Shown piece by piece: positions 16,727 through 25,616 of a stretch of 64,000 bases of DNA (positions are counted from its first letter, which is position 1; the number at the start of each line of letters is the position of its first letter). The translations under genes were made by a program, and so were the position numbers. This DNA comes from Antiquaquibacter oligotrophicus (GTDB lineage Bacteria; Actinomycetota; Actinomycetes; Actinomycetales; Microbacteriaceae). The stretch lies in the NCBI RefSeq assembly GCF_020535405.1, contig NZ_CP085036.1, positions 2,418,001 through 2,482,000 of the forward strand, read 5' to 3'. The notes below the pieces were generated by a model. It saw only the letters and a list, made by a program, of their open reading frames with translations. It was not told the origin of the DNA and did no database searches.

Positions 16727-17302
16727 GTGCAGGAGTGGTCGGTGATTATCCCTGTCAAGGGCGCGCGGCAGGCGTCCAAATCGCGGTTCGGCCCCGGCGA
16801 CCATCGTGATCTCGCGCTCGCGATGGCGCTCGACACTGTCGCGGCAGCCCTCGTGGTCGCACCCGTAGTGGTGGTGACGGTGGGCGGTGCCGAGTTCCAG
16901 TCCCTCGGCGCGCGTGTGGTTCAGGATGCCGGACTGGGCCTGAACGCGGCGATCCAGTCTGGCCTTGCCGTTGTGGACGGCTCCACAACGGGCACGGTAG
17001 CGCTCTTGGCTGATCATCCCGCACTCCAGCCAACGGAGCTGCGGGAGGCTCTCGCTGCCGCGGAAGAGTTCGAGCGCTCGATGGTCGCCGACAGCGACGG
17101 TTCCGGGACGGCCCTCGTCGCAGCACGGGCCGGTGTGGGCCACGACCTGGCGTTCGGCGCCAACTCGCGCGCCGCTCATCGCGCTCGGGGGTACGTCGAA
17201 CTCGACGGCGGATGGCCTGGTCTCCGGCGCGATATCGATGTGCCAGACCACTTCGGCGGCCTCAACCTCGGCCCCCGCACTCTCGAGTTCGTCCAGCGCT
17301 GA
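16727..17302 (+). CDS. cofC: 2-phospho-L-lactate (or PEP) guanylyltransferase, F420 biosynthesis
   Basis: A 191-aa nucleotidyltransferase that activates 2-phospholactate or, in mycobacteria (FbiD), phosphoenolpyruvate with GTP for F420-0 assembly. The N-terminal VIIPVKGARQASKSRF is the GTP-binding signature, LLADHPALQP holds the metal-binding Asp, and the C-terminal ANSRAAHRARGYVEL and WPGLRRDIDVPDH blocks match the family. It starts with GTG 9 nt after the PLDc_N gene. Which substrate is used cannot be read from sequence by eye. Confidence 0.88.
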   Translation: MQEWSVIIPVKGARQASKSRFGPGDHRDLALAMALDTVAAALVVAPVVVVTVGGAEFQSLGARVVQDAGLGLNAAIQSGLAVVDGSTTGTVALLADHPALQPTELREALAAAEEFERSMVADSDGSGTALVAARAGVGHDLAFGANSRAAHRARGYVELDGGWPGLRRDIDVPDHFGGLNLGPRTLEFVQR

Positions 17303-17351
17303 CGGTCAATTCACAGGGAGAGATCACACGAGGGTATGTCAGAGTCGAGGG

Positions 17352-18365
17352 GTGGACGACACCCGATCTGACCTCGCCGCCGTGCCGGGATCGATGACAC
17401 CGGACGAATTCCATGCGAGGGCGCAAGCGGTGCTCCGAAGCATGGAAAGCGTCATCGATGGCAAACGCTCGGCCCTCGAAACCGCGCTCACTGTACTTCT
17501 CGCCGAGGGGCACCTGCTCATTGAGGACGTTCCCGGTGTGGGCAAAACCATGCTGGCGAGGGCGATGGCGCGTTCCGTGGATTGCTCGGTCTCGCGCATC
17601 CAGTTCACCCCTGACCTGCTCCCCGCCGACATCACGGGTGTCTCGATCTATAACCAGGCCGACCGCCAGTTCGAGTTCAAGCCGGGCCCTGTGTTCGCGA
17701 ACATCGTTATCGGGGACGAGATCAACCGAGCGAGTCCGAAGACCCAGTCGGCTCTCCTGGAAAGCATGGAAGAGCGGCAGGTGACGGTCGACGGTCGCAC
17801 GTACACACTTGCGACCCCGTTCATCGTTGTCGCGACCCAGAACCCGATCGAGATGGAGGGTACGTATCCGCTTCCGGAGGCCCAGCGGGACCGCTTCATG
17901 GCACGGATTTCGATGGGATATCCGGATGCCGGGGCCGAACTAGAGATGGTGCGAAGCCGCGATCTCGTCAGCCCCCTCGACGCGCTGCGCCCGGTGGTGA
18001 CGAGCCACCAACTGGTTGCGATGATCGGCACCGTTCGCCGGGTTTATGCGAGCCCGGCTGTCGAGGAGTACGCGGTGGCCCTCGCACAGGCCACGCGGCG
18101 CGACCCCGACCTGCGCCTCGGTGCCAGTCCCCGCGCGACACTCCAACTCGTGCGCGCAGCGAAGGCACGAGCGGCTCTTGCCGGTCGTGACTTCGTCCTG
18201 CCGGACGACATCGACGCCCTGGTTGTCCCCGTCTTCGCTCACCGTGTCATCGGTGCACGACGCCTGTCGGGTGGTGCGGCGAACTCCAGCACGGCCGTGG
18301 CCGATGTGCTCCAGCGAATCGCCGCAACCACTCCCGTGCCTCTCGGGTCGGCCGCGCAGTCCTGA
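17352..18365 (+). CDS. MoxR family AAA+ ATPase
   Basis: A 337-aa AAA+ ATPase acting as a chaperone-like activator. Walker A is EDVPGVGKTMLARA, Walker B is NIVIGDEINRASPKTQSALL and the sensor region is VVATQNPIEMEGTYPLPEAQ, all typical of MoxR. The GTG at 17352 gives the longest start without overlapping cofC; an ATG at 17394 is an alternative. It forms an operon with the DUF58 gene, with stop and start overlapping, and the transglutaminase gene, a module conserved in actinobacteria. Partner proteins are probably the DUF58 and membrane proteins downstream. Confidence 0.92.
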   Translation: MDDTRSDLAAVPGSMTPDEFHARAQAVLRSMESVIDGKRSALETALTVLLAEGHLLIEDVPGVGKTMLARAMARSVDCSVSRIQFTPDLLPADITGVSIYNQADRQFEFKPGPVFANIVIGDEINRASPKTQSALLESMEERQVTVDGRTYTLATPFIVVATQNPIEMEGTYPLPEAQRDRFMARISMGYPDAGAELEMVRSRDLVSPLDALRPVVTSHQLVAMIGTVRRVYASPAVEEYAVALAQATRRDPDLRLGASPRATLQLVRAAKARAALAGRDFVLPDDIDALVVPVFAHRVIGARRLSGGAANSSTAVADVLQRIAATTPVPLGSAAQS

Positions 18366-19657
18366 TGCCGCGAGACCGGGAGCGCTACGGCGCGCTTCAC
18401 ACGCAGGGATTCCGCCTGACCCGTCGCGGGTGGGGCTTTTTGGTCGTGTCGGGTGTCACCGCGTTTGCGGCATATGTAGGGGCGCGCGGCATCCTGCTTT
18501 TTGTCGCGGCGCTCCTCGTTGTACTGCCGATCGGCGCGCTGCTGTTGGTGATCCTGCGCCGGCCCCGTATCTCGGTGACCCGCCACTTCTCACCAGAACT
18601 GGTGCCCGTCGGTTCCTCGACTCGCGTGCGCCTGACCCTCCGTAACACGGCACGGCTGCCGAGCCTGCCCGCGCTGTGGAGCGATGAGGTGCCCTGGTAC
18701 CCCTTCGCGACGGCGTGGTCCGACCTGCCCTCGATCCCGCGGCGTGGTGTGCTCATCGCCGAATACGACCTCCCGGCACCGGTGCGTGGCCTTGTCGAGG
18801 TGGGGCCGCTGTCGGTGCGGATCTCCGACGGGTTCGGACTCGCGACCAACACGGTGAGCCTCGGCGCGTCGAAGTCTCTTGTGGTGACACCGGACGTCGT
18901 CGAGCTGCCGAGCGCGTCTCTCGTGATCCCCGCGGGCGATGGGGAAGCGACACTCGTGCAACGCCGAGCATCCGGCGACGACGATGACACGATGACGCGG
19001 GAGTACCGCCGGGGCGATTCGATGCGCAGGGTGCACTGGCGGGCATCCGCGCGTCACGGTGATCTCATGGTGCGCCAGGAGGAGCAACGTAGCTTTCCCG
19101 AAGCTCGCCTCCTGATCGACACGGAGGAATCGGGCTACCCCGATCACGATGGACTCCAGAGCGACGCTTTCGAGTGGGTTGTACGGATGCTCGCGTCGAG
19201 CTCGGTGAACCTGCGCCGCAACGGTTTCCACGTGTCGATCGAGGAGTCGGGTGCCGCGCAACTCGCTGCCGTCGCAAACACACGCCAGCGCACGTGGGGT
19301 GATGAGGAACTCCTGCTGAAACTCGCGGAGCTCGATCTCACTCCCGTGGCCGGCGAGCGTCGGCCACGTTCGGCACGGGAATCCGGGCCCATCATCGCGC
19401 TGGTCAGTGCACCGTCACCCGCGGTGATCGAGTGGATGCTCGGCAAACGTCAACGCGGAGAGTTGGCGGTCGCCTTCATCGCGCGGGGGTTGACCGCGGC
19501 CGATCACATCGGCTTCGGCGGACATTCGCCGTCCGAAGCCGCCCGTCGTTTTGCGGAGGACGGCTGGCTCATCGTGCCCGTGCGCTCGGACGACGACCCC
19601 GCAGCCGCGTGGGAGGCCATCGTCGTCGAATCGGGGAGAGCCCGTGCCGCGGACTAA
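18365..19657 (+). CDS. DUF58 domain-containing protein
   Basis: A 430-aa protein with two N-terminal membrane helices (about residues 19-60) and the DUF58 signature EYRRGDSMRRVHWRASARHG near residue 215. A von Willebrand A-like region follows (LIDTEES...), typical of DUF58 proteins that work with MoxR ATPases. It starts on the last base of the moxR stop. The biochemical role is unknown; models favour assembly or activation of envelope complexes. Confidence 0.9.
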   Translation: MPRDRERYGALHTQGFRLTRRGWGFLVVSGVTAFAAYVGARGILLFVAALLVVLPIGALLLVILRRPRISVTRHFSPELVPVGSSTRVRLTLRNTARLPSLPALWSDEVPWYPFATAWSDLPSIPRRGVLIAEYDLPAPVRGLVEVGPLSVRISDGFGLATNTVSLGASKSLVVTPDVVELPSASLVIPAGDGEATLVQRRASGDDDDTMTREYRRGDSMRRVHWRASARHGDLMVRQEEQRSFPEARLLIDTEESGYPDHDGLQSDAFEWVVRMLASSSVNLRRNGFHVSIEESGAAQLAAVANTRQRTWGDEELLLKLAELDLTPVAGERRPRSARESGPIIALVSAPSPAVIEWMLGKRQRGELAVAFIARGLTAADHIGFGGHSPSEAARRFAEDGWLIVPVRSDDDPAAAWEAIVVESGRARAAD

Positions 19658-21869
19658 ACCCGTCATGGGTGCAGGCAGACGGTGGGTCGTGAGCGGACTC
19701 CTGCTCGCGGCGATCGGGATCGCCTTCTCGAGCCTCGCTCCGGCGTTCGAGGGCTCGGACTGGTGGCTCCGCGGCATGGTCGTGAGTGCGGCGATTCTGC
19801 TCGCGGCATCCGCCACACGTTCGCTCACGCGCGTGCGTGTTCTGGCCTCGGTGATCGCCCTAGTCGTCGCCATCGTCGTCATGACGTTCTTTTTTGTGCC
19901 GTCCACGGCGATCTTCGGGGTGATCCCGACGGGCGAGAGTTTTGCTGCGTTCCGTGAACTGGATGTCGCGGGCAACAACGACATCGCGACCCAGACGGTT
20001 CCCGCGGAGGCGACGGAGGGCATCCGGTTCCTCCTCTGCCTCGGGGTCGCGGCCGTGACGATCGCGGTGGACGCGCTTGTGCAGCTCTTCCGAGTGCCGG
20101 CGCTCGCGGGCATCCCGCTGCTCATACTCCTGCTCGTGCCCGGCCTCATTCGGGCGGAGTTCGCTGACCCGGCGCCCTTCGCATTTGTCGCCGCCATCTG
20201 GCTCGCAGTGCTCATCGTCAGCTCTGGTAGGTCGGTCACGCGTGCCACCGTGGTGACGGGTGCGGTGGCGCTCGTGGCGGCCCTCATCGTTCCCGCGTTC
20301 CTGCCGGGTATCGAGGCGCCAGAGTCCTCGTCTGCCGCTGGCGGTTCCGGCGCGACCGCGAGCCTCAATCCGATCATCACACTCGGCGCCGACCTGCGAA
20401 ACGGAGCGCCCGTTGACGCACTCGAGTACCGCACGAGCGACGACAGTCCGCAGTACTTGCGGCTCACCGCGCTGAGTAATTTCACAGGTGAGTCCTGGGC
20501 CCCGACCGGTCTCCCGCGCGACGGAACCGACATCGAGGAGATGGGCCCGGTGCCCGGCCTCGGCGAGGGCATCACGGCGACGCCGCTCACGACGACCGTC
20601 GAGGTCGAGGGTGTTTCGAGCAGGTGGCTGCCGGTGCCCTACGCCGCATCGGGTATCACTGGCCTCGACGGAGAGTGGAATTGGGAATCGGAGGGCCTCA
20701 CCGTTCGCTCGGCCGACAGCAACGCTCGTGATCAGCAGTTCGAGGTGAGTAGTGTGCGCGCCGAGCCTTCCGTGGAGCAACTCGTCGCCTCGGACGCGAC
20801 CCCCGTCACCGGTATGGAGCAATACCTGGAGTTGCCGGACGAGCTCCCGGCCATCGTGGGGGAGACCGCCGCCGAGGTCGTGCTGGGCGCCGGCTCGTCG
20901 TACGAGCGGGCGATCGCCCTGCAGGCGTTTTTCCGCGCTGGTAGCTTCACCTACTCGGAGGATGCACCCGTCGATCAGGACTTCGACGGCTCCGGTGCCG
21001 AGGTACTCGCGCCATTCCTCGAGGTGAGGTCCGGGTACTGCGTTCACTTCTCTTCCGCGATGGCTGCCATGGCGCGGACCCTCGGGATCCCCTCGCGTGT
21101 GATCGTTGGCTTCACACCGGGCCTACCCTTCCCGAGTGGTCAGAACGGCCAGTTCACGAGCTACCAGGTCACCACCGAAAACCTCCACGCCTGGCCGGAG
21201 CTGTATTTCGGCGGTATCGGGTGGGTGCGCTTCGAGCCGACCCCCACACGCGGTGTTCCACCACAGTTCGCGCCGCTGGATGCCGATGACCCCAGCACAC
21301 CGGACGTCGACGAGTCGGTGCCACCGCCGACCGAAACCGACCCGCAACCCGTGCCGACACCGACCACGACGGCCGAAGCGCCCGAGAACCTGGGCCCGGA
21401 CGCGGCGGACGAGAACACACCAGCCGATACGAGACAGTCGGGCATCCCGCTCGGACTCGTGGTGTCCGCGCTCGCCGTGCTCGTGGTGCTGAGCCCGGCG
21501 CTCCTGAGGGCGCTAGTGCGTGCTCGACGTCTCCGTGCCGTGGCGCGAGGTTCCGCGCTCGACGCGTGGAAGGAACTCCGCGACACTCTCGACGACCTGG
21601 GGCATCGTGTCGGGGAGGAGTTGACACCTCAGCAACTGGTCGCGGAACTCGCGCCGGTGCTCGACGCCGAGGGTGCAGCAGCTCTGTCGAGAGTGCGAGA
21701 CGCGGTGGAGACCCACGCCTTCCGCCCGGCTCCCGCCGAACCCGCTCCCGCCGACCTCCGCCGTGTGCTGCGCTCGATGTACCGATCGGCAGGTGTCGGA
21801 CGCAGTCTCCTTGCCGTCCTCGCGCCGAGGTCTCTCGTGAGACCGTTCCTCCCCGACGTGGCCGTTTAG
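19644..21869 (+). CDS. TgpA-type membrane transglutaminase-like protein
   Basis: A 741-aa protein with five or six N-terminal membrane helices (about residues 10-220), a large external domain, one more helix (about 600-622) and a cytoplasmic tail. The transglutaminase core shows Cys466 in RSGYCVHFSSAMAAMARTLG and His515 in ENLHAWPELYF. The third residue position reads WVRFEPTP, where many relatives have DPT. A Pro/Thr-rich linker precedes the last helix. GTG at 19644 overlaps DUF58 by 14 nt and has GGGGAG at good spacing. An envelope-linked function is inferred from the module. Confidence 0.88.
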   Translation: MPRTKPVMGAGRRWVVSGLLLAAIGIAFSSLAPAFEGSDWWLRGMVVSAAILLAASATRSLTRVRVLASVIALVVAIVVMTFFFVPSTAIFGVIPTGESFAAFRELDVAGNNDIATQTVPAEATEGIRFLLCLGVAAVTIAVDALVQLFRVPALAGIPLLILLLVPGLIRAEFADPAPFAFVAAIWLAVLIVSSGRSVTRATVVTGAVALVAALIVPAFLPGIEAPESSSAAGGSGATASLNPIITLGADLRNGAPVDALEYRTSDDSPQYLRLTALSNFTGESWAPTGLPRDGTDIEEMGPVPGLGEGITATPLTTTVEVEGVSSRWLPVPYAASGITGLDGEWNWESEGLTVRSADSNARDQQFEVSSVRAEPSVEQLVASDATPVTGMEQYLELPDELPAIVGETAAEVVLGAGSSYERAIALQAFFRAGSFTYSEDAPVDQDFDGSGAEVLAPFLEVRSGYCVHFSSAMAAMARTLGIPSRVIVGFTPGLPFPSGQNGQFTSYQVTTENLHAWPELYFGGIGWVRFEPTPTRGVPPQFAPLDADDPSTPDVDESVPPPTETDPQPVPTPTTTAEAPENLGPDAADENTPADTRQSGIPLGLVVSALAVLVVLSPALLRALVRARRLRAVARGSALDAWKELRDTLDDLGHRVGEELTPQQLVAELAPVLDAEGAAALSRVRDAVETHAFRPAPAEPAPADLRRVLRSMYRSAGVGRSLLAVLAPRSLVRPFLPDVAV

Positions 21870-21886
21870 GTCTCCCCGGTCGGGTT

Positions 21887-23227
21887 CTATGCCCGCGACG
21901 CCGCGGCGAGGGCACTCGCGATCACCTCGACGTCGTCTCTGACGAGGCCGACCGTGACGCGCACGTGAGGTTCGCCCGCGACCAGCCGGAACGGCGACCC
22001 GGGAGCCACACGGATGCCCGCTGCCGCAAGACTCACGAGGGCCGCCCGCTCGTCGGCAACGGGCAGCCAGGCGTTGAGTCCGTCCCCGTCCGGGAGGTCA
22101 ACGTCGAAGGCTCGCATCGCCGCGCGGAATTCGTCCTGGCGCCGTGCGTAGGCGTCGCGTGCGGCGTCGATCTGGCCCACCGACTCCGGGGCGGTGAGGA
22201 GAGTGAAAAGAATCGACTGAACCATACGCGACGTCCACCCGGGGCCGAGGAGGCGGCGTGCGACGATGCGATCGACCAGATCACGGGGACCGCCGAGCGC
22301 ACCGATCCTGAGGTCAGGCCCGTGACTCTTTGAGAAGCTCCGGATGTGCAGCACACGCTCCGGCAGCCACGTGGCGAGGCTCACATCGGGCGCGGTCGAG
22401 ATCGCCCCGGAATGGTCGTCCTCGACCACCACGGTTGCCTGGGCGGTACGCGACCGGCGCAGAGCCCGAGCCAGTTGTTCCGCGCGGGACGGCGTCATCG
22501 ATACCCCTGTCGGGTTGTGTGCGCGGGGCTGCAGCAACACGATCGTGGGCGAAGCGCTCAGGGCCCGAGTGAACTGGTCGACCCGCATTCCGTCCGCGTC
22601 AAGAGCGACGGGGATGCCCTCGAGACCGTACTGCTCCAGCAGGTCGAGAAACGGCGGGAAGGTCGGATTCTCCACCACAACCCTGTCCCCGAAACGCACG
22701 AGTGAGGCAAGCACCCGATCGATGGCGTCGAGCGCACCATTGGTGACCGTGATCGATTCGACCGGAGCGGGCCAGGTATCCCTCAGCAGGTCGTGCAGGT
22801 GCGGGATGTCGGGCTTGAGCTGATAGCTCTGCGTGTCGGCGAGGGCGCCAGCGCGATCCAGCGCGATGCGGGGGAGAAGCTCGGGATCTGGGGTGCCACG
22901 AGAGAGGTCGAGGCGGGCATCCGTCTCGCCTTCAAAGTCGCGATAGCGCAACGGCAACCATTCGCGGGGCACTGCCCGCACGGTGCTTCCGCTGCGACCA
23001 CGCGTGACGATGAGCCCGGCCGCGGCAAGGGTCTGCCACGCGTGGGAGACCGTCGCGGGGCTGACCCCCAGTTCCGCGGCGAGGGCTCGCACGGTCGGTA
23101 GGCGGTCGCCCGGCGCGAGGTCGCCGGTTGTGATGAGCCGCGAGATTCCGGCCGCGATGCCTCGCGGTGTGGGCTCGTCGATCGCGAGGACTACCGACTT
23201 CACTCCGGCCCCCGTAGTGTTACGCAC
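21887..23227 (-). CDS. MocR-type regulator (GntR HTH fused to PLP aminotransferase domain)
   Basis: A 446-aa (or 438-aa from the GTG at 23203) MocR regulator. Residues about 20-85 form a GntR winged helix (LAPGDRLPTVRALAAELGVS). The remainder is a fold-type I aminotransferase domain with the PLP lysine in HIRSFSKSHGPDLRIGALGG. MocR proteins use PLP or amino-acid ligands as effectors. It diverges from the pyrimidine-catabolic operon and is the obvious candidate regulator. A palindrome covers the upstream start codon, which favours the downstream GTG. Confidence 0.9.
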   Translation of the reverse strand: MRNTTGAGVKSVVLAIDEPTPRGIAAGISRLITTGDLAPGDRLPTVRALAAELGVSPATVSHAWQTLAAAGLIVTRGRSGSTVRAVPREWLPLRYRDFEGETDARLDLSRGTPDPELLPRIALDRAGALADTQSYQLKPDIPHLHDLLRDTWPAPVESITVTNGALDAIDRVLASLVRFGDRVVVENPTFPPFLDLLEQYGLEGIPVALDADGMRVDQFTRALSASPTIVLLQPRAHNPTGVSMTPSRAEQLARALRRSRTAQATVVVEDDHSGAISTAPDVSLATWLPERVLHIRSFSKSHGPDLRIGALGGPRDLVDRIVARRLLGPGWTSRMVQSILFTLLTAPESVGQIDAARDAYARRQDEFRAAMRAFDVDLPDGDGLNAWLPVADERAALVSLAAAGIRVAPGSPFRLVAGEPHVRVTVGLVRDDVEVIASALAAASRA

Positions 23228-23263
23228 ACGTCATGAGGCGTAACGTTCGAGAAATGTTTACGC
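23219..23263. promoter_or_regulatory. Candidate MocR operator with three half-sites
   Basis: GTTACGC (23219-23225) and GCGTAAC (23238-23244) form a perfect 7-bp inverted repeat with a 12-nt spacer. A third related half-site, TTTACGC (23257-23263), follows in direct orientation to the first. The sites lie between the regulator and the first catabolic gene. Two or three half-sites are usual for MocR/GntR-type regulators. Confidence 0.5.
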
Positions 23264-23300
23264 TCCAGAATAACAAAGGCCAGTTGCAAGGAGAGCACCC

Positions 23301-24149
23301 ATGACCGTCATTCGCGCAGCGATCACCCAGACCACCTGGACGGGCGACAAAGAGTCCATGCTCGATAAGCACGAGCAGTTTGCGCGGGATGCCGCGGCCG
23401 ACGGAGCGCAGGTGATCTGCTTCCAGGAGCTCTTCTACGGCCCGTACTTCGGTATCACCGAAGACAAGAAGTACTACCGCTACGCGGAGCCGGCAGACGG
23501 CCCGATAGTTCAGAGATTTGCCGAGCTTGCGAAGGAGCTCGGCATTGTCATGATCCTCCCCATCTACGAGGAGGACATCACCGGGGTCTACTACAACACC
23601 GCCGTTGTGGTCGACGCTGACGGCACCATCCTCGGTAAGTACCGAAAGCACCACATCCCGCACCTTGACCGGTTCTGGGAGAAGTTCTACTTCCGCCCGG
23701 GCAACCTCGGCTACCCGGTTTTCGACACGGCGGTCGGCAAGATCGGTGTCTACATTTGCTACGACCGACACTTCCCCGAGGGATGGCGCGAGTTGGGCCT
23801 TAACGGCGCTCACATGGTCTTCAACCCCAACGCCACCAAGCCGGGCCTCTCGAACCGCCTGTGGGAGGTCGAAGGGCCCGCCGCCGCGGTCGCCAACGGC
23901 TACTTCGTGTTGCAGCCCAACCGCGTCGGTCGCGAAGACAACGAGTACGGCGACCTCGCGGTCGACTTCTACGGCACGAGCCAGATCATCGACCCGCGCG
24001 GCAACTTCGTCGGTGAGAAGGGATCCGGCGAGCACGAGGAGATCCTCATTCGCGACATCGACCTCGACATGGTCCAGCAGATGCGCGACGACTGGCAGTT
24101 CTACCGCGACCGCCGCCCCGAGTCCTACACGTCGATTCCGAAGCCGTAG
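23301..24149 (+). CDS. Nitrilase-superfamily N-carbamoyl hydrolase (beta-ureidopropionase-like)
   Basis: A 282-aa carbon-nitrogen hydrolase. The Glu-Lys-Cys triad is visible as E43 (CFQELFYGPYF), K116 (GKYRKHHIP) and C153 (YICYDRHFPEG). The HLDRFWEKFYFRPGN stretch is typical of beta-ureidopropionases and N-carbamoyl amino-acid hydrolases, which release CO2 and ammonia from N-carbamoyl-beta-alanine, the third step of reductive pyrimidine breakdown. AGGAG lies 8 nt before the ATG. First gene of the operon; hydantoin-derived substrates are an alternative. Confidence 0.88.
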   Translation: MTVIRAAITQTTWTGDKESMLDKHEQFARDAAADGAQVICFQELFYGPYFGITEDKKYYRYAEPADGPIVQRFAELAKELGIVMILPIYEEDITGVYYNTAVVVDADGTILGKYRKHHIPHLDRFWEKFYFRPGNLGYPVFDTAVGKIGVYICYDRHFPEGWRELGLNGAHMVFNPNATKPGLSNRLWEVEGPAAAVANGYFVLQPNRVGREDNEYGDLAVDFYGTSQIIDPRGNFVGEKGSGEHEEILIRDIDLDMVQQMRDDWQFYRDRRPESYTSIPKP

Positions 24150-24171
24150 CCGACAGCAGGAGGTAACAGCC

Positions 24172-25608
24172 ATGGCCACCACACTCATCACGGGAGGGAC
24201 GGTCGTCACGGCGACGGGCCGTTCCCTCGCGGACGTGCTCATCGACGGCGAGACGATCGTGGGCGTCCTGGCGCCGGGCTCGCAGCTGCTCGGTACGGAC
24301 CTCGCGGCATCCGTCGACACGGTCATCGACGCGACGGGCAAATACGTCATTCCCGGCGGCGTTGACGCCCACACCCACATGGAGTTGCCGTTCGGCGGCA
24401 CGTTCGCCTCGGACACCTTCGAGACCGGCACCCGCGCCGCCGCGTGGGGCGGAACGACAACGATCATCGACTTCGCCGTCCAGACCTACGGCGAGCGTGT
24501 GATGGATGGCCTTGCCGCGTGGCACGCGAAGGCCGCTGGCAATTGCGCCATCGACTATGCCTTCCACCAGATCATCGGCGAGGTCAACGACGACTCCTTG
24601 CAGGCGATGCGCGCGCTTCCCGAGGAAGGTGTCTCGAGCTTCAAGCTCTTCATGGCCTACCCGGGCGTGTTTTATTCGGATGACGCGCAGATTCTCAAGG
24701 CAATGCAGGTCTCGGCCGACACGGGTCTCATGACGATGATGCACGCCGAAAACGGGCCCGTCATCGACGTGCTGGCGGCCCAACTCATCGAGAAGGGCAA
24801 AACCGACCCGTACTTCCACGGAGTGGCGCGCGCCTGGCAGATGGAGGAGGAGGCCACCCACCGCGCGATCATGCTCGGCAACCTCACGGGTGCGCCGCTC
24901 TACGTCGTGCACGTCTCCGCCAAGCAGGCCGTTGAGCAGCTCGCGTGGGCCCGCGACAACGGACAGAACGTGTTCGGTGAGACGTGCCCGCAGTACCTGT
25001 ACCTCTCCCTCGAGGATCAGCTCGGGGCATCCAGCGAGGAGTGGGGCACCTTCGAGGGAGCCAAGTGGGTGTGTTCGACACCGTTGCGCTCCAAGCACGA
25101 GGGCCACCAGCACCACATGTGGCAAGCGTTGCGCACCAACGACATTCAGATGGTCTCCACGGATCACTGCCCGTTCTGCATGAAGGGCCAGAAAGACCTG
25201 GGACTCGATGACTTCCGAAAAATCCCCAACGGTATCGGCTCGGTCGAGCACCGCATGGATCTGCTCTACCAGGGTGTCGTGACGGGGCAACTCACCCTCG
25301 AACGCTGGGTGGAGGTCACCTCGACGACTCCCGCGCGCATGTTCGGGCTCTACGGCAAAAAGGGTGTCATCCAGCCGGGCGCCGACGCGGACATCGTTGT
25401 GTACGACCCCAACGGCCACACCTCGATCGGCGTGGGAAAAACCCACCACATGAACATGGACTACTCGGCCTGGGAGGGTTACGAGATCGACGGTCACGTC
25501 GACACCGTGCTCTCCCGCGGCAAGGTCATCGTCGACGACAACCAGTACCTGGGTGCCAAGGGCGACGGCCAGTTCGTCAAGCGCGGACTCTCGCAGTACC
25601 TGATCTAA
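24172..25608 (+). CDS. hydA: Dihydropyrimidinase / hydantoinase
   Basis: A 478-aa cyclic amidohydrolase opening dihydrouracil, dihydrothymine or hydantoin rings. The binuclear metal site is complete: VDAHTHME supplies two His, SSFKLFMAYPG the carbamylated Lys, MMHAENG and YVVHVSAKQ the further His, and STDHCPFC the Asp. The ATG at 24172 follows AGGAGG with good spacing and lies 22 nt after the hydrolase gene. With its neighbours it forms the middle step of pyrimidine degradation. Confidence 0.93.
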   Translation: MATTLITGGTVVTATGRSLADVLIDGETIVGVLAPGSQLLGTDLAASVDTVIDATGKYVIPGGVDAHTHMELPFGGTFASDTFETGTRAAAWGGTTTIIDFAVQTYGERVMDGLAAWHAKAAGNCAIDYAFHQIIGEVNDDSLQAMRALPEEGVSSFKLFMAYPGVFYSDDAQILKAMQVSADTGLMTMMHAENGPVIDVLAAQLIEKGKTDPYFHGVARAWQMEEEATHRAIMLGNLTGAPLYVVHVSAKQAVEQLAWARDNGQNVFGETCPQYLYLSLEDQLGASSEEWGTFEGAKWVCSTPLRSKHEGHQHHMWQALRTNDIQMVSTDHCPFCMKGQKDLGLDDFRKIPNGIGSVEHRMDLLYQGVVTGQLTLERWVEVTSTTPARMFGLYGKKGVIQPGADADIVVYDPNGHTSIGVGKTHHMNMDYSAWEGYEIDGHVDTVLSRGKVIVDDNQYLGAKGDGQFVKRGLSQYLI

Positions 25609-25616
25609 GGAACACC

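Noticed and set aside
21887..23227. Simple aminotransferase annotation
   Set aside because: The clear GntR winged-helix N-terminus and divergent placement make it a MocR regulator.
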